DNA of 36,632 nucleotides from Armatimonadota bacterium (GTDB lineage Bacteria > Armatimonadota > JADLDR01). The position numbers were made by a program, and so were the translations under genes. Below, piece by piece: positions 1-7,549 of the stretch (position 1 is the stretch's first letter; each line of letters begins with the position of its first letter). The DNA is taken from assembly GCA_020846535.1 (NCBI GenBank), contig JADLDR010000174.1, positions 1 to 36,632 of the forward strand, read 5' to 3'. The notes under the pieces were generated by a model. The model worked only from the letters and a program-made list of their open reading frames with translations, did no database searches and was not told the origin of the DNA.

Positions 1-1
1 C

Positions 2-856
2 CCGGTCGCGGAGCCGACCCAGGTTGTTTTCTCGATAGCGGGCGCTCCGGCGGACGCATCCCTCACGCGCACCACCGTGACCGCTCAAAACGGCGTCGCC
101 ACCACTACCTTGAAAAGCGGAACTGTCAGGGGAACCGCGCGCATCGAGGCCCGCACACCGGCCCATGCGAATGTCGGGTCGGCGCAAACCTCTGTGGTGA
201 TCCAGGCCGGGCCGCCGGTGGAACTTGTGCTGGGGGCGCTTCCGCTGAACATCGCGGGCAAGGTCTACGTCAATGAAAAATCCACTGTCAGCGGATTCGT
301 CTACGATGCCTACCACAACCCGGTTCCCGACAACACCACGGTCTATTTCACCTCGGACTACGGCCTGACGGACACCTCCGGCGTCACCGCCGATGGCTTC
401 TTCACCGCCAACCACTACTCGGGAGACAACCGGCTTCCGCCCGACGGCCTGGTAACCGTTACCGGCTCCACCCGAAACGCCGCCGGTCAGGAGATCAAAC
501 GGTCTGTCCGGGTTCTCTGGAGCGGGCCGACCCGGATCGAAGCTAGCCTGGACCGTTTCGACCTGCAAAACGGGGAATCGATCCCTCTGACGATCACCGT
601 TTCCGACATCTTCGGGAATCCTTTGGTCGGGGGTGCGACGGTCAGCGTGACGGCGGAAGGCGTTACGCTCCGAGGGCTGGCCTCTGCGACCGTCGAGGAC
701 ACCAATATCCCACAAACCAAGACGGTTCTTTCTCTGACCTTATCCGACCCCGATCCCGCCACCGAAGCCCCGGCTCCCCGCCCTGCTTCGGTTATCGTGA
801 GAGTCACGAGCCGGAATGGGAATAAAACGCTGGAGATTGCTGGGACGACGAGATGA
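2..856 (+). CDS. C-terminal part of an Ig-like (Big-1/invasin-type) repeat surface protein, 5' truncated
   Basis: The reading frame is open from base 2, so the window starts inside this gene; the GTG at 77 is an internal valine, not a start. The 284 visible codons are Thr/Val/Gly/Asn-rich beta-sandwich sequence with at least two repeated units of the bacterial Ig-like domain 1 type. Each unit carries a diagnostic 'D-x-x-x-N-P-V' turn (VYDAYHNPVPDNTTVYFTS and VSDIFGNPLVGGATVSV). Such repeats usually build stalks of secreted or outer-surface adhesins; no enzymatic domain is visible. The protein ends in TTR with a TGA at 854-856 and has no sorting signal or membrane anchor at the C-terminus. It converges on the minus-strand hydrolase at 972, with a perfect palindrome between them. 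The domain type is fairly sure; the function of the whole protein cannot be judged from its tail. Confidence 0.8.
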   Translation, partial: PVAEPTQVVFSIAGAPADASLTRTTVTAQNGVATTTLKSGTVRGTARIEARTPAHANVGSAQTSVVIQAGPPVELVLGALPLNIAGKVYVNEKSTVSGFVYDAYHNPVPDNTTVYFTSDYGLTDTSGVTADGFFTANHYSGDNRLPPDGLVTVTGSTRNAAGQEIKRSVRVLWSGPTRIEASLDRFDLQNGESIPLTITVSDIFGNPLVGGATVSVTAEGVTLRGLASATVEDTNIPQTKTVLSLTLSDPDPATEAPAPRPASVIVRVTSRNGNKTLEIAGTTR

Positions 857-866
857 GGGGGTGTAT

Positions 867-940
867 CAGAGGGCGACCCACCGGGTCGCCCCTACAGGGT
901 GCGATAGTTCCGTAGGGGCGACCCGGTGGGTCGCCCTCTG
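867..940. repeat. Perfect 29-bp inverted repeat, possible bidirectional terminator (GTAGGGGCGA family, copy 1)
   Basis: Bases 867-895 are the exact reverse complement of 912-940, with a 16-nt loop between. The arms are GC-rich and start or end with GTAGGGGCGA / TCGCCCCTAC. The element fills the gap between two convergent genes, so its RNA hairpin could end transcription from both sides, although no long T tract follows. A related element sits at 7289-7364, which shows it is a dispersed repeat and not only a local terminator. Confidence 0.85.
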
Positions 941-971
941 TGGGTCACCCCTAGAAAGCGAAAGTCCTATA

Positions 972-3680
972 TCACTCCCACCGCAATTCGTATCTTACCG
1001 GCCCGGCGGGCAGGCGGGCGATCCAGGCTCCTCCGCGTTTGGTCAATTCTACCTCTGCGCCGGGCTTGCCGTCGGATCCGATAGCAGCAAGGCGCAGCGT
1101 TTGCCCGGTCGCTCCTGGGAAAAGCAGGGCAGGCTCCAGGGAGACGGCGGATGCCGGGCCGAGGTTCCAGAGGCGGGCGGTTTTGGAGCCGCACTTGAGG
1201 AACAGGGCGGTTCCATCCGTTCCCAAACCGGCGCGGGCGTAGAAACGGCCTCCGGCTTCGATCAGACGCTTGCGCGGCGTGACGACCGCGTTCACGGTTC
1301 TCCCGTCCGCAAGGAAGCGGCAGGCCAGCCATCCTTTGCCCAGAGCCAAAAATCCGTCCGGGGCTAACTGGCGAACGCCGCTCCGGAGCCTCAAGGGTTC
1401 CGGCAGAGGGTAAGGTTCCGGCCCGAAATTGGCGATCACCTGAGCGCCGGAAGAGAAGCGCGTTGTCTGCGCCTTGCGGTCCGGGGTCAGGAAGGCATGA
1501 TAGGTCATTTCGTCCCGACCGACCTCCGCAAAGACAGTGCCGACATTATGATAGGATGTCACCAGGCGGGTTTTGTAGGTTTCGTAGAGCGTCCGGTTGA
1601 GAGACCAGAGGGGCATGGAGCCGTAGAGGATATTGAGCAAATCCTTGCGCTGCCAGGCGGAGGGCACTTTCATCTGGCCGTCTCCGGTATACCAGGAGGC
1701 GACATGCCCTTCATGGAAAACCAGGCCATGCAGGGGAACGCGGTATACCGCATCGGCGTTGAATTTCAGGAAGGCAGGCTCCCCCTCCACGGGGCTTGTC
1801 CAGTCGTAGCCGGCGTTGCTGTGGGCCTGGAGGGTCATGGTTCCCTCCGCGTAGTCGGCATAGGGCATCGCCCATTCGCGCGCCTCTTCGGAGCCGGAGA
1901 CCAGATTGAAGCCGGTGGCGTGGACGCTGAGCAATTTGGCGCGGGCGGCGGCGTCCTGAGCGCGGGTCGCGGGATGGCGGGGGCTGTAGCACTCGAAGAG
2001 GGTTGAGGCGGTTTCCACATCCACGAACATCGAGCGATAGGGGATGCGGGCGAGGTCGGCTTTCAGGCGCTTCCAGGCTTTCGGGGCATGGGTAAGGGCG
2101 CACATGTAGTATCCCTGATAGTTCCTCTTTTCCCCTTTGATCAGCCAACCTGTTTGTAAAGAGCCGTCGGCCCGGACGATCACATCCTGCGGGTAGCCCT
2201 CCACCCACGGGGTCGGCGGGTTTTCCTTTTGATCCCAGGTATCGGTATAGATATCGTAGTGGCCGGGCAGGTAGCCCATCCGGTTCAGCGATTCCACCAG
2301 GGGACGGTTTTCGCCTAAAGATCCCACGATCCGGTCGATACCGAAATCGGCCAGTTCGCGATAAAAGGCCGCGTTCTGCAGCTGCCCGTCCAGGTTCCAA
2401 AGATCGACCGCCCCGAAGAGTCTGCCCAGATGTTTCCGATTCTTCGCCTTCCGGCTGAAGGGCAGGAGCCATCCTTTCGCCAGCATTCTCTGGCGGTAGG
2501 TTTTCGCCATAGCGACATACCCCCCGCCGGTAAAAAAGCGGTAGGACAGCTTCCGGGTGTAGCCGAAGCGCCCTTTCGAGGGCAGCCAGCGCATCTGCAA
2601 GGCCAGCCGGTGGCGACCATCCCTGAGCAAGGGAACCACCCCGACCCCGGCATCGGCAGGCGTATCCCAGAAGAGAGCGACCCCTGCTTTTAGGTCGGTG
2701 GCTCCGGCCCAGCCCATGGTAGTTTTGTAGCCATAATAATCGAAGGAGCGGGCCAGATCGGTTTCGAGGACAGGCAGGATCATCCCGGAGGCATAGGGCA
2801 GCACGATGTAATCCCTGTCCCCCGTATAGAAGGGAGAAGGATAAGAGATATCCTCCTCCAGCTTCGCTCCGGAGGGCGCGGTAATCGCCACCTGCAATTG
2901 CTTCTCCTGCGACGGAATCGAAAAAACCGCCTGGAACGTGAGGTCCGAGAGGGCGTCATACAGCCGGAGGGCTAGGCGGGACGGTTCCAAGGCTAACCCC
3001 TGGATCGCCAGTCGGCGGGATGCCGGGGCCTGCTGCCAGACGCGGCCCGACGCGGTATCTGTGACCCGCAGGGCCAGCGTTCTCGGGTTGAAGACTACCC
3101 GCAACGAATCTCTTCCAAACGCAACCGGAGTCAGGGGCTGCCACTTTGAGAAGATCCGGACAGTGCCCGCCCTGACCAGGGACAGATCATCGAGCCGGGC
3201 ATCGCATTCCCCTACCCCGACCAGGCGAAACCGGGCGGAAACGGCTCCTTCCGGCACAGCGAACCGGCGGCGCATCGGCTGCCAGCTTTGGGAAAGGCGG
3301 GCGGAGGCGGAGCCGTAAGTCCAATCGATCACCTCCCCCTTCGGCCCCATCAGCACCACGGAAGCCGTCAGGCTGTTCGCCAGTTTTGCCGCCCTGGCCC
3401 AGCCGCGGATTTCGAGAATTTCGCCGGGCCTGACCGGAACGGCCTTTTCCTGCTGCACCGCCCAATCCTGGGATCCCCGGTGGACGATGCGAATAGAGCC
3501 TTTGCCGGAGCGAGCGTTTCCGGCTTCCGGGGCCGCCTCTCCTGCGCCCGGCTCTCTTGCCCAGAAAGCCGACCATCCGGCCATCCCCGCTTCAAAACCG
3601 CCGTTCGCCACCAGATTTCTTTCCGCCGGCCATACGGCCATAGAACACAGCCATAGGCTTATCAGTATGACAATTCGCAT
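972..3680 (-). CDS. Large secreted putative glycoside hydrolase (GH101/DUF5696-like) with N-terminal carbohydrate-binding module
   Basis: 902 aa from the ATG at 3680. An upstream in-frame GTG (3716) would add 12 residues before the signal peptide, so I chose the ATG that begins MRIVILISLWLCSMAVWPA, a clean signal peptide. Residues about 20-165 look like a CBM4/9-type jelly roll (NLVANGGFEAGMAGW at the start, ending in 'ARLDDLSLV'). After this comes a beta-rich region and then a probable TIM barrel with WNLDGQ, SMFVDVETASTLFECYSP and an acidic/aromatic segment (FHEGHVASWYTGDG). This order is what I associate with GH101/GH129- and DUF5696-like proteins; candidate acidic catalytic residues lie in FVDVE and in EWAMPYADYAEG. 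A final beta domain closes the protein. It stands alone on the minus strand. The substrate is unknown; GH101 itself acts on O-glycan galactosyl-N-acetylgalactosamine, but that should not be transferred here. Confidence 0.65.
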   Translation of the reverse strand: MRIVILISLWLCSMAVWPAERNLVANGGFEAGMAGWSAFWAREPGAGEAAPEAGNARSGKGSIRIVHRGSQDWAVQQEKAVPVRPGEILEIRGWARAAKLANSLTASVVLMGPKGEVIDWTYGSASARLSQSWQPMRRRFAVPEGAVSARFRLVGVGECDARLDDLSLVRAGTVRIFSKWQPLTPVAFGRDSLRVVFNPRTLALRVTDTASGRVWQQAPASRRLAIQGLALEPSRLALRLYDALSDLTFQAVFSIPSQEKQLQVAITAPSGAKLEEDISYPSPFYTGDRDYIVLPYASGMILPVLETDLARSFDYYGYKTTMGWAGATDLKAGVALFWDTPADAGVGVVPLLRDGRHRLALQMRWLPSKGRFGYTRKLSYRFFTGGGYVAMAKTYRQRMLAKGWLLPFSRKAKNRKHLGRLFGAVDLWNLDGQLQNAAFYRELADFGIDRIVGSLGENRPLVESLNRMGYLPGHYDIYTDTWDQKENPPTPWVEGYPQDVIVRADGSLQTGWLIKGEKRNYQGYYMCALTHAPKAWKRLKADLARIPYRSMFVDVETASTLFECYSPRHPATRAQDAAARAKLLSVHATGFNLVSGSEEAREWAMPYADYAEGTMTLQAHSNAGYDWTSPVEGEPAFLKFNADAVYRVPLHGLVFHEGHVASWYTGDGQMKVPSAWQRKDLLNILYGSMPLWSLNRTLYETYKTRLVTSYHNVGTVFAEVGRDEMTYHAFLTPDRKAQTTRFSSGAQVIANFGPEPYPLPEPLRLRSGVRQLAPDGFLALGKGWLACRFLADGRTVNAVVTPRKRLIEAGGRFYARAGLGTDGTALFLKCGSKTARLWNLGPASAVSLEPALLFPGATGQTLRLAAIGSDGKPGAEVELTKRGGAWIARLPAGPVRYELRWE

Positions 3681-3733
3681 CGGAGATCCCGCTTTCGATA
3701 TGGGGTTGATTAACACCAGGGCTATTATTGCCT

Positions 3734-3855
3734 GTCATTGCAAGGAGCGCAAGCGACGCGGCGATCTCCAGCGTCACAAAGGCACGAGAAGGCTCTGTGG
3801 GTTGCCGTTACCCTCCTGGAGATGGCTTCGGGCTTCGCCCTCACAGACTGCATCG
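3734..3855. repeat. About 120-bp long-hairpin intergenic repeat (copy A)
   Basis: The element begins GTCATTGC, carries GGAGCGCAAGCGACGCGGC and GATCTCCAGCGTCACAAAGG, and ends CCTCCTGGAGATGGCTTCGG...CAGACTGCATCG. Read on the minus strand it matches the element at 28006-28128 closely (GATGCAGTCTG, CATCTCCAG, CGTGCCTTTGTGACGCTGG, CGTCGCTT). No open frame is conserved between the copies. It lies just upstream of the minus-strand hydrolase start. Confidence 0.75.
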
Positions 3856-3962
3856 CCAGATGACTTATCGATTCCCGATGCGCCCTAAAAATCCTTTAAC
3901 AAAACTCATCCATAAGGCTTAAATAACTTTATAACATTGGACTCAATGCAGTAAATTCTATC

Positions 3963-4089
3963 GGACAGTCTCTCCCGGAGGGCGTGAAGACCGAGGAAGC
4001 GAAAGCCCGCTTCAAGGACGGCGTTCTGGAAATCAGGCTGCCGCGTTCGGAAGAGGCGAAGAAAAGCAGTAAAGCGATCTATCGAATAA
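3963..4089 (+). pseudogene. Hsp20 (small heat-shock protein) C-terminal remnant
   Basis: Translated from 3963, this stretch reads GQSLPEGVKTEEAKARFKDG followed by VLEIRLPRSEEAKKSSKAI. It is an unmistakable end of an alpha-crystallin domain (the LPxGV...FKDGVLEI.LPKSEE pattern) reaching the C-terminal I-x-I tail. Nothing upstream matches the rest of an Hsp20: the frame runs into AT-rich, non-coding-looking sequence and has no credible start. The tail also slips frame. A TAA at 4087-4089 preceded by 'ATC GAA' would give an ...I-E stop in the shifted frame, while the original frame reads on through a terminator. I read this as a 5'-deleted, frameshifted relic of an hsp20 gene. A mis-assembly or a domain fragment with unrecognised 5' end is the alternative. 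Confidence 0.65.
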
Positions 4090-4102
4090 CGAAGCCTCAA
4101 GC

Positions 4103-4132
4103 AAGCTGCCCCGGATCCGGGACAGCTTTTTT
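4103..4132 (+). terminator. Rho-independent terminator of the former hsp20 gene
   Basis: A near-perfect hairpin (AAGCTGCCCCGGA / TCCGGGACAGCTT, 12 of 13 pairs) is followed directly by a run of T. It sits 14 bp after the relic hsp20 stop, as expected for an original hsp20 terminator, and separates it from the next promoter. Confidence 0.8.
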
Positions 4133-4136
4133 GTGC

Positions 4137-4165
4137 TTGACAAGCGGGCTGAAATGGACTATTAT
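4137..4165 (+). promoter_or_regulatory. Consensus sigma70-type promoter for the ferritin-like gene
   Basis: A perfect -35 box TTGACA (4137-4142) is followed by a 17-bp spacer and a -10 box TATTAT (4160-4165). Transcription would start near 4172, about 25 nt before the GTG at 4197. It begins immediately after the upstream terminator, so the gene is expressed independently and probably strongly. Confidence 0.85.
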
Positions 4166-4196
4166 CAGATGGCAGTTGATAAGGAGGGGATGCGCC

Positions 4197-4697
4197 GTGA
4201 TCAATCTGGCAGAACGTTGGGAGCTTTTCTGGAGGCGGCTGGCCGGCGATGTGGTGGACAAAGAGGAAGCCGTCCGATTGCTGGCCGAAATCTACACCGA
4301 GAAACGCCGTATCGCCGAACAGCTCCTGAGCCATGCCCGGACAGTCCATTATCAGGAGTTCCGCGAAGACCTGGAGCGCATTGCCGCTGAAGACCGTTCT
4401 CTCGCCGAATACCTCGGCAAGTTCATCGAGGAACTGGGAGGCGCTTTACCTTCAGAGATCCCGCCGGCCAAAAGCGGGGCCGATCCTTTCGAGAACATGA
4501 CTATCGACCTGGAAGACCACCGCGCTTTCCACGTCCTGCTCATCGAGTATACGAACCGGCTGCAAAATTCGGCGACCCGCGATGTGCTGGTCGATATTCA
4601 TAGCCGGGAAGACGACCATCTGGAAACCCTGGAATCCATGGCTGCCCGAACCCAACCCTATACAGGAGACTGGGAGCGCGACGAACTGCTGCTCTGA
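4197..4697 (+). CDS. Ferritin-like (rubrerythrin/DUF2383-type) helical protein
   Basis: 166 aa starting at GTG 4197, chosen because AAGGAGGGG (4181-4189) lies 7 nt upstream and a strong promoter precedes it. The frame is open further 5', but that part is an hsp20 relic and a terminator. The protein is almost entirely helical and rich in Glu, His and Arg. Helix candidates carry metal-ligand-like spacing: EIYTEKRRIAEQLLSHARTVH in the first half, and EDHRAFHVLLIEYTNRL plus SREDDHLETLES in the second, reminiscent of the E...ExxH pairs of ferritin-like diiron folds. It may bind iron or take part in oxidative-stress defence. I cannot pick all ligands with certainty, so a metal-free helical bundle remains possible. 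It is monocistronic: own promoter and own terminator. Confidence 0.65.
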   Translation: MINLAERWELFWRRLAGDVVDKEEAVRLLAEIYTEKRRIAEQLLSHARTVHYQEFREDLERIAAEDRSLAEYLGKFIEELGGALPSEIPPAKSGADPFENMTIDLEDHRAFHVLLIEYTNRLQNSATRDVLVDIHSREDDHLETLESMAARTQPYTGDWERDELLL

Positions 4698-4737
4698 AAG
4701 GAAAAGGCCGATGGACACATCGGCCTTTTCCTTTTTT
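4697..4737. terminator. Strong bidirectional terminator between convergent genes
   Basis: A perfect 17-bp stem (AAAGGAAAAGGCCGATG / CATCGGCCTTTTCCTTT) has a GACA loop and is followed by TTTTTTA on the plus strand. It begins at the last base of the ferritin-like stop codon. The stem is A-rich at one base and T-rich at the other, so it should also act on minus-strand cysE transcripts, whose stop lies at 4736-4738. Confidence 0.9.
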
Positions 4738-5701
4738 ATGCCTTGCGGCGGGCGGCTGGAGAGCCGTTTCGCTTGATCTCGTGTTCCGGCTTTTTTTGAT
4801 GCACCTGTGTCAGCGGGGGAACCGATGCTGTGATCCACAGGTTGCCTCCGATCACCGACCCCTTCCCGATCACGGTGCTTCCCCCTAAAATCGTGGCTCC
4901 CGAATAGATGATCACATCATCCTCGATGGTCGGATGGCGTTTGATGTTCTTGATGGGGTTGCCGCGCTCATCGAGGGGGAAGCTCTTGGCTCCCAGGGTG
5001 ACGCCCTGGTAGATTTTGACCCGGTTCCCGATCCGGCAGGTTTCCCCGATCACGACCCCTGTACCATGGTCGATAAAGAAACTCTCCCCTATAGAGGCCC
5101 CCGGGTGGATATCGATGCCGGTACGCGAGTGGGCGTATTCTCCCATCATGCGCGGGATGAGGGGCACATCCAGGCGATAGAGTTCGTGGGCGATGCGGTG
5201 GGTCGTGATCGCCATCATGCAGGGGTAGCTCAGGATGACCTCGGCATAACTCAGGGCCGCCGGGTCGCCGTTGTAGGCGGCCTGCACATCCAGCTTCAAT
5301 AACTCCCGCAAGGCCGGAAGCCGCTTGAAGAGTGCATTGACGATCCGCTGGGCCTCGCCGGGGATATCTTCTATCGGCTTGACATCCTGGAGGACGGCGT
5401 ATTCGCCCAGCCAGCGGAAGGGGATGCTTTTGCGAATCTCCTCGAAGAGAATATCGTAAGCCTCGTCCAGATGCCGGCGCACGAAAGTTTCGAGAGGCGT
5501 CCCCTGCGGGTGGTCGTGGCGGAAGCCCGGAAACAAAACCTCCTCCAGCGCGGCGAACCCGCTGACCACGTGGGACAGAGAGGGCAGCTCGCAGTGTTCC
5601 AGCAGCTTCTTGCAGAATTCGTTCTGGTAGGCCGGCAGTAGGTGGTCCAGCACCTCCCCCAGCGTCCTCGATCTTTGTATTTCAAAGCTCATCTCGCTCA
5701 T
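4736..5701 (-). CDS. cysE: Serine O-acetyltransferase
   Basis: 321 aa. It makes O-acetylserine from serine and acetyl-CoA, the first step of cysteine synthesis in the cytoplasm. Residues 1 to about 160 form the helical N-terminal domain of the EpsC/CysE type. After it comes a left-handed beta-helix of hexapeptide repeats (HPGASIGESFFIDHGTGVVI, ETCRIGNRVKIYQGVTLGAK, TIEDDVIIYSGATILGG). The catalytic His/Asp neighbourhood (GIDIHPG...IDHGTGVVIGET) is intact. The frame extends to 5746, but I place the start at ATG 5701 because AAAGGA stands 7 nt upstream and the longer form would overlap the upstream protease. It follows the protease gene by 20 bp on the same strand, so the two are probably co-transcribed. 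The C-terminus is a basic tail (EHEIKRNGSPAARRKA). Feedback inhibition by cysteine is typical of the family but cannot be read here. Confidence 0.93.
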   Translation of the reverse strand: MSEMSFEIQRSRTLGEVLDHLLPAYQNEFCKKLLEHCELPSLSHVVSGFAALEEVLFPGFRHDHPQGTPLETFVRRHLDEAYDILFEEIRKSIPFRWLGEYAVLQDVKPIEDIPGEAQRIVNALFKRLPALRELLKLDVQAAYNGDPAALSYAEVILSYPCMMAITTHRIAHELYRLDVPLIPRMMGEYAHSRTGIDIHPGASIGESFFIDHGTGVVIGETCRIGNRVKIYQGVTLGAKSFPLDERGNPIKNIKRHPTIEDDVIIYSGATILGGSTVIGKGSVIGGNLWITASVPPLTQVHQKKPEHEIKRNGSPAARRKA

Positions 5702-5721
5702 CTTGATATCCTTTGAACATT

Positions 5722-7185
5722 CTACGGCTTGATGGCGGTGTCCCATCGGGTATCCACAGTGAATTGCAGGTTGCCGTATTCGATCAGATAGTTATACCAG
5801 GCGGGCAGATAGATCGAAATCCCGTGCGAATTCGCGACCGCGCCCCCGGAGTTTTCCTGATAACTGACCGCCCCGGAAACGGAGTCCATCACCTGGCGGG
5901 CAGCGGCCTTTGTCGAAGTGGGCAGGGCCGACAGGGAAATGCGCCGAGCATAATCGTACAAATCCTTGTAGTCGGCGTAGATATCCACATCGTTATCGTA
6001 GCGCTGGGTGGCGGCACGGATGGATTCCAGCGCGTCCGAATAGGAATTGCGGTTGGCCGCCAGGTCCTGGGCCAGCAGCTTGATCTGAGAGGTCAGGCCG
6101 CTCATCTTGGAGAGATCGATCACCGATTCGGTTGTCAGCGATCCCGGGCCGTAATAGCCGATATAGGCTTGCGCCATCGCCTGGCCCAACTGCGGGGCGG
6201 TCATGTCCGGATTGCCGGCGAGGGCGGACAGGAAGCGGTCATAGGGCTGGCCGTTGAAAGGAACGTTCTCTTCGGAGGCCACCATCCAGTTTGCTCTATC
6301 GCGCAGGGCGTAAGCGATCTCGATCATTCCCATCAGGCAGGCATCGAAAGCGATCACATCGAGCTTCTGGCCGGCATTCAGGGCGGACGCCAGTTCGCCG
6401 ACCGAAAGGTTCGTGCCGCTCGTATCGTCATAGGAAATCGACTTCACCGGCTCCCGAGGGGCGCGGGCCGTGCGCCAGCCGCGCCCGTGATCCCACATGA
6501 CCAGCATCGTCCGGTCTGAGGGATACGAAGCCATCCCCCACTGCACGAAATTCTTCAGCGTACCGGGAGAGCCCATATCCAACTCGCCCATGTCCTGAAG
6601 CAGAGTGGACTGGATGGCCGATGTCTGGTCGCGGGTGACGAGATATCGCCGGGTTCCCGTCCAGTTGCCGTCCGAGGTATCGTATCCCGGGCTTCGGTCG
6701 ACCTGGACAACGATATTGATATCCTCGCTGGAACCGACCCGCTCCATCTGGTTGATGTTGGCGATGGCCGCAGGCTCCAGGTTGTTATCGGCATTGATGA
6801 ACACCAGGATCGTCCACCGGGCGCGATTGGCCGCTGGAACCCGGGTTACCTGGTTGGCGACCACCCGGGCGATGAAGCGGGCCGAGGTATAACCGTCCTT
6901 GCTAATCTCAACCGTCTGGTAACCGGCGGGCAGGCCGTCCAGTTGATAATACCCTTCGTTATCCGTAATTTTGGAGGCCGTGCCGACGGTTACGGTTGCG
7001 CCTGCCAGAGCGCGGTAGCCCTGCTGGGCGGATGTCACAGGCACAATGGTACTGGTTCCCTCCTTATAGAGAACGAACCCATCGATAGAGCCGGCGCTCA
7101 CACCGGCAGAGTTGCCGCCGCCTCCACCGCATCCGGCCATCAAAACCGCTAAAATCAGAAAGGCAACCAGCCACCGCAATTTCAA
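5722..7185 (-). CDS. Clostripain-family (C11) cysteine peptidase lipoprotein
   Basis: 487 aa, TTG start at 7185 supported by AAGGAGG 6-7 nt upstream. A type II signal peptide ends in the lipobox LMAGC with lipid-acceptor Cys19 and a Gly-rich linker, so the protein is exported and membrane-anchored. Residues about 33-115 form a carboxypeptidase-regulatory-like beta-sandwich (GATVTVG...ITDNEGYYQLDGLPAGYQTV). The peptidase domain starts at WTILVFINADNNLEP, and the catalytic pair is visible as His233 in MWDHGRGW and Cys283 in VIAFDACLMGMIEIAYAL. Clostripain relatives cleave after Arg/Lys and often self-process. A promoter precedes it and cysE follows. The family assignment is strong; the substrate is unknown. 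Confidence 0.9.
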   Translation of the reverse strand: MKLRWLVAFLILAVLMAGCGGGGGNSAGVSAGSIDGFVLYKEGTSTIVPVTSAQQGYRALAGATVTVGTASKITDNEGYYQLDGLPAGYQTVEISKDGYTSARFIARVVANQVTRVPAANRARWTILVFINADNNLEPAAIANINQMERVGSSEDINIVVQVDRSPGYDTSDGNWTGTRRYLVTRDQTSAIQSTLLQDMGELDMGSPGTLKNFVQWGMASYPSDRTMLVMWDHGRGWRTARAPREPVKSISYDDTSGTNLSVGELASALNAGQKLDVIAFDACLMGMIEIAYALRDRANWMVASEENVPFNGQPYDRFLSALAGNPDMTAPQLGQAMAQAYIGYYGPGSLTTESVIDLSKMSGLTSQIKLLAQDLAANRNSYSDALESIRAATQRYDNDVDIYADYKDLYDYARRISLSALPTSTKAAARQVMDSVSGAVSYQENSGGAVANSHGISIYLPAWYNYLIEYGNLQFTVDTRWDTAIKP

Positions 7186-7228
7186 ACGATCCTCCTTGAA
7201 GCCCCGAACTGCGCTTCATCCAATGCAA

Positions 7229-7258
7229 TTTATAAGCTAAGCAGGACGTTGGAGTCAA
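7229..7258 (-). promoter_or_regulatory. Promoter of the C11 peptidase-cysE unit
   Basis: On the minus strand TTGACT (plus coordinates 7253-7258) and TATAAA (7229-7234) are 18 bp apart, about 44 bp upstream of the TTG start. It is divergent from the promoter at 7487, with a palindromic repeat between them. Confidence 0.65.
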
Positions 7259-7288
7259 GGTTAAGATTTAGAGCGATCTTGGCCGATC

Positions 7289-7364
7289 CGTAGGGGCGAA
7301 CCTGGTGTTCGCCCCGTCCGCCGCCATCGCCTGGGGCAAGGCAAACACCAGGATCGCCCCTACG
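7289..7364. repeat. 25-bp imperfect inverted repeat (GTAGGGGCGA family, copy 2)
   Basis: Arms 7289-7313 and 7340-7364 are reverse complements at 23 of 25 positions, with a 26-nt loop. The outer ends (CGTAGGGGCGA / TCGCCCCTACG) match the palindrome at 867-940, while the inner parts differ. It occupies a divergent intergenic region between two promoters, so it is not simply a terminator here. Confidence 0.8.
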
Positions 7365-7486
7365 GCCTTGTCCCGGGGGAAACTGCCCCCTGACTCCGAC
7401 GGGCTGCTTAGCTCGGCAAAATAGATATATAAAAGTATACGCCAAAGGAACCCGAAAGTCAATCGCGACTCTTCGGTTGAACACGC

Positions 7487-7516
7487 TTGACAAAGGAACG
7501 ATACCTTTGTTATATT
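7487..7516 (+). promoter_or_regulatory. Sigma70-type promoter for the CphA-N-like gene
   Basis: A perfect TTGACA (7487-7492) lies 18 bp from TATATT (7511-7516). The predicted leader is about 27 nt long and holds GGAGGAG (7536-7542) just before the GTG start. Confidence 0.8.
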
Positions 7517-7549
7517 GTGATTAGGTAATCTTGCTGGAGGAGACCCTCG

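Noticed and set aside
3984..4697. A single 237-aa protein starting at GTG 3984
   Set aside because: The first 30-40 residues are a relic Hsp20 tail, and a terminator, promoter and strong RBS lie between it and the ferritin-like protein, so translation from 4197 is favoured.
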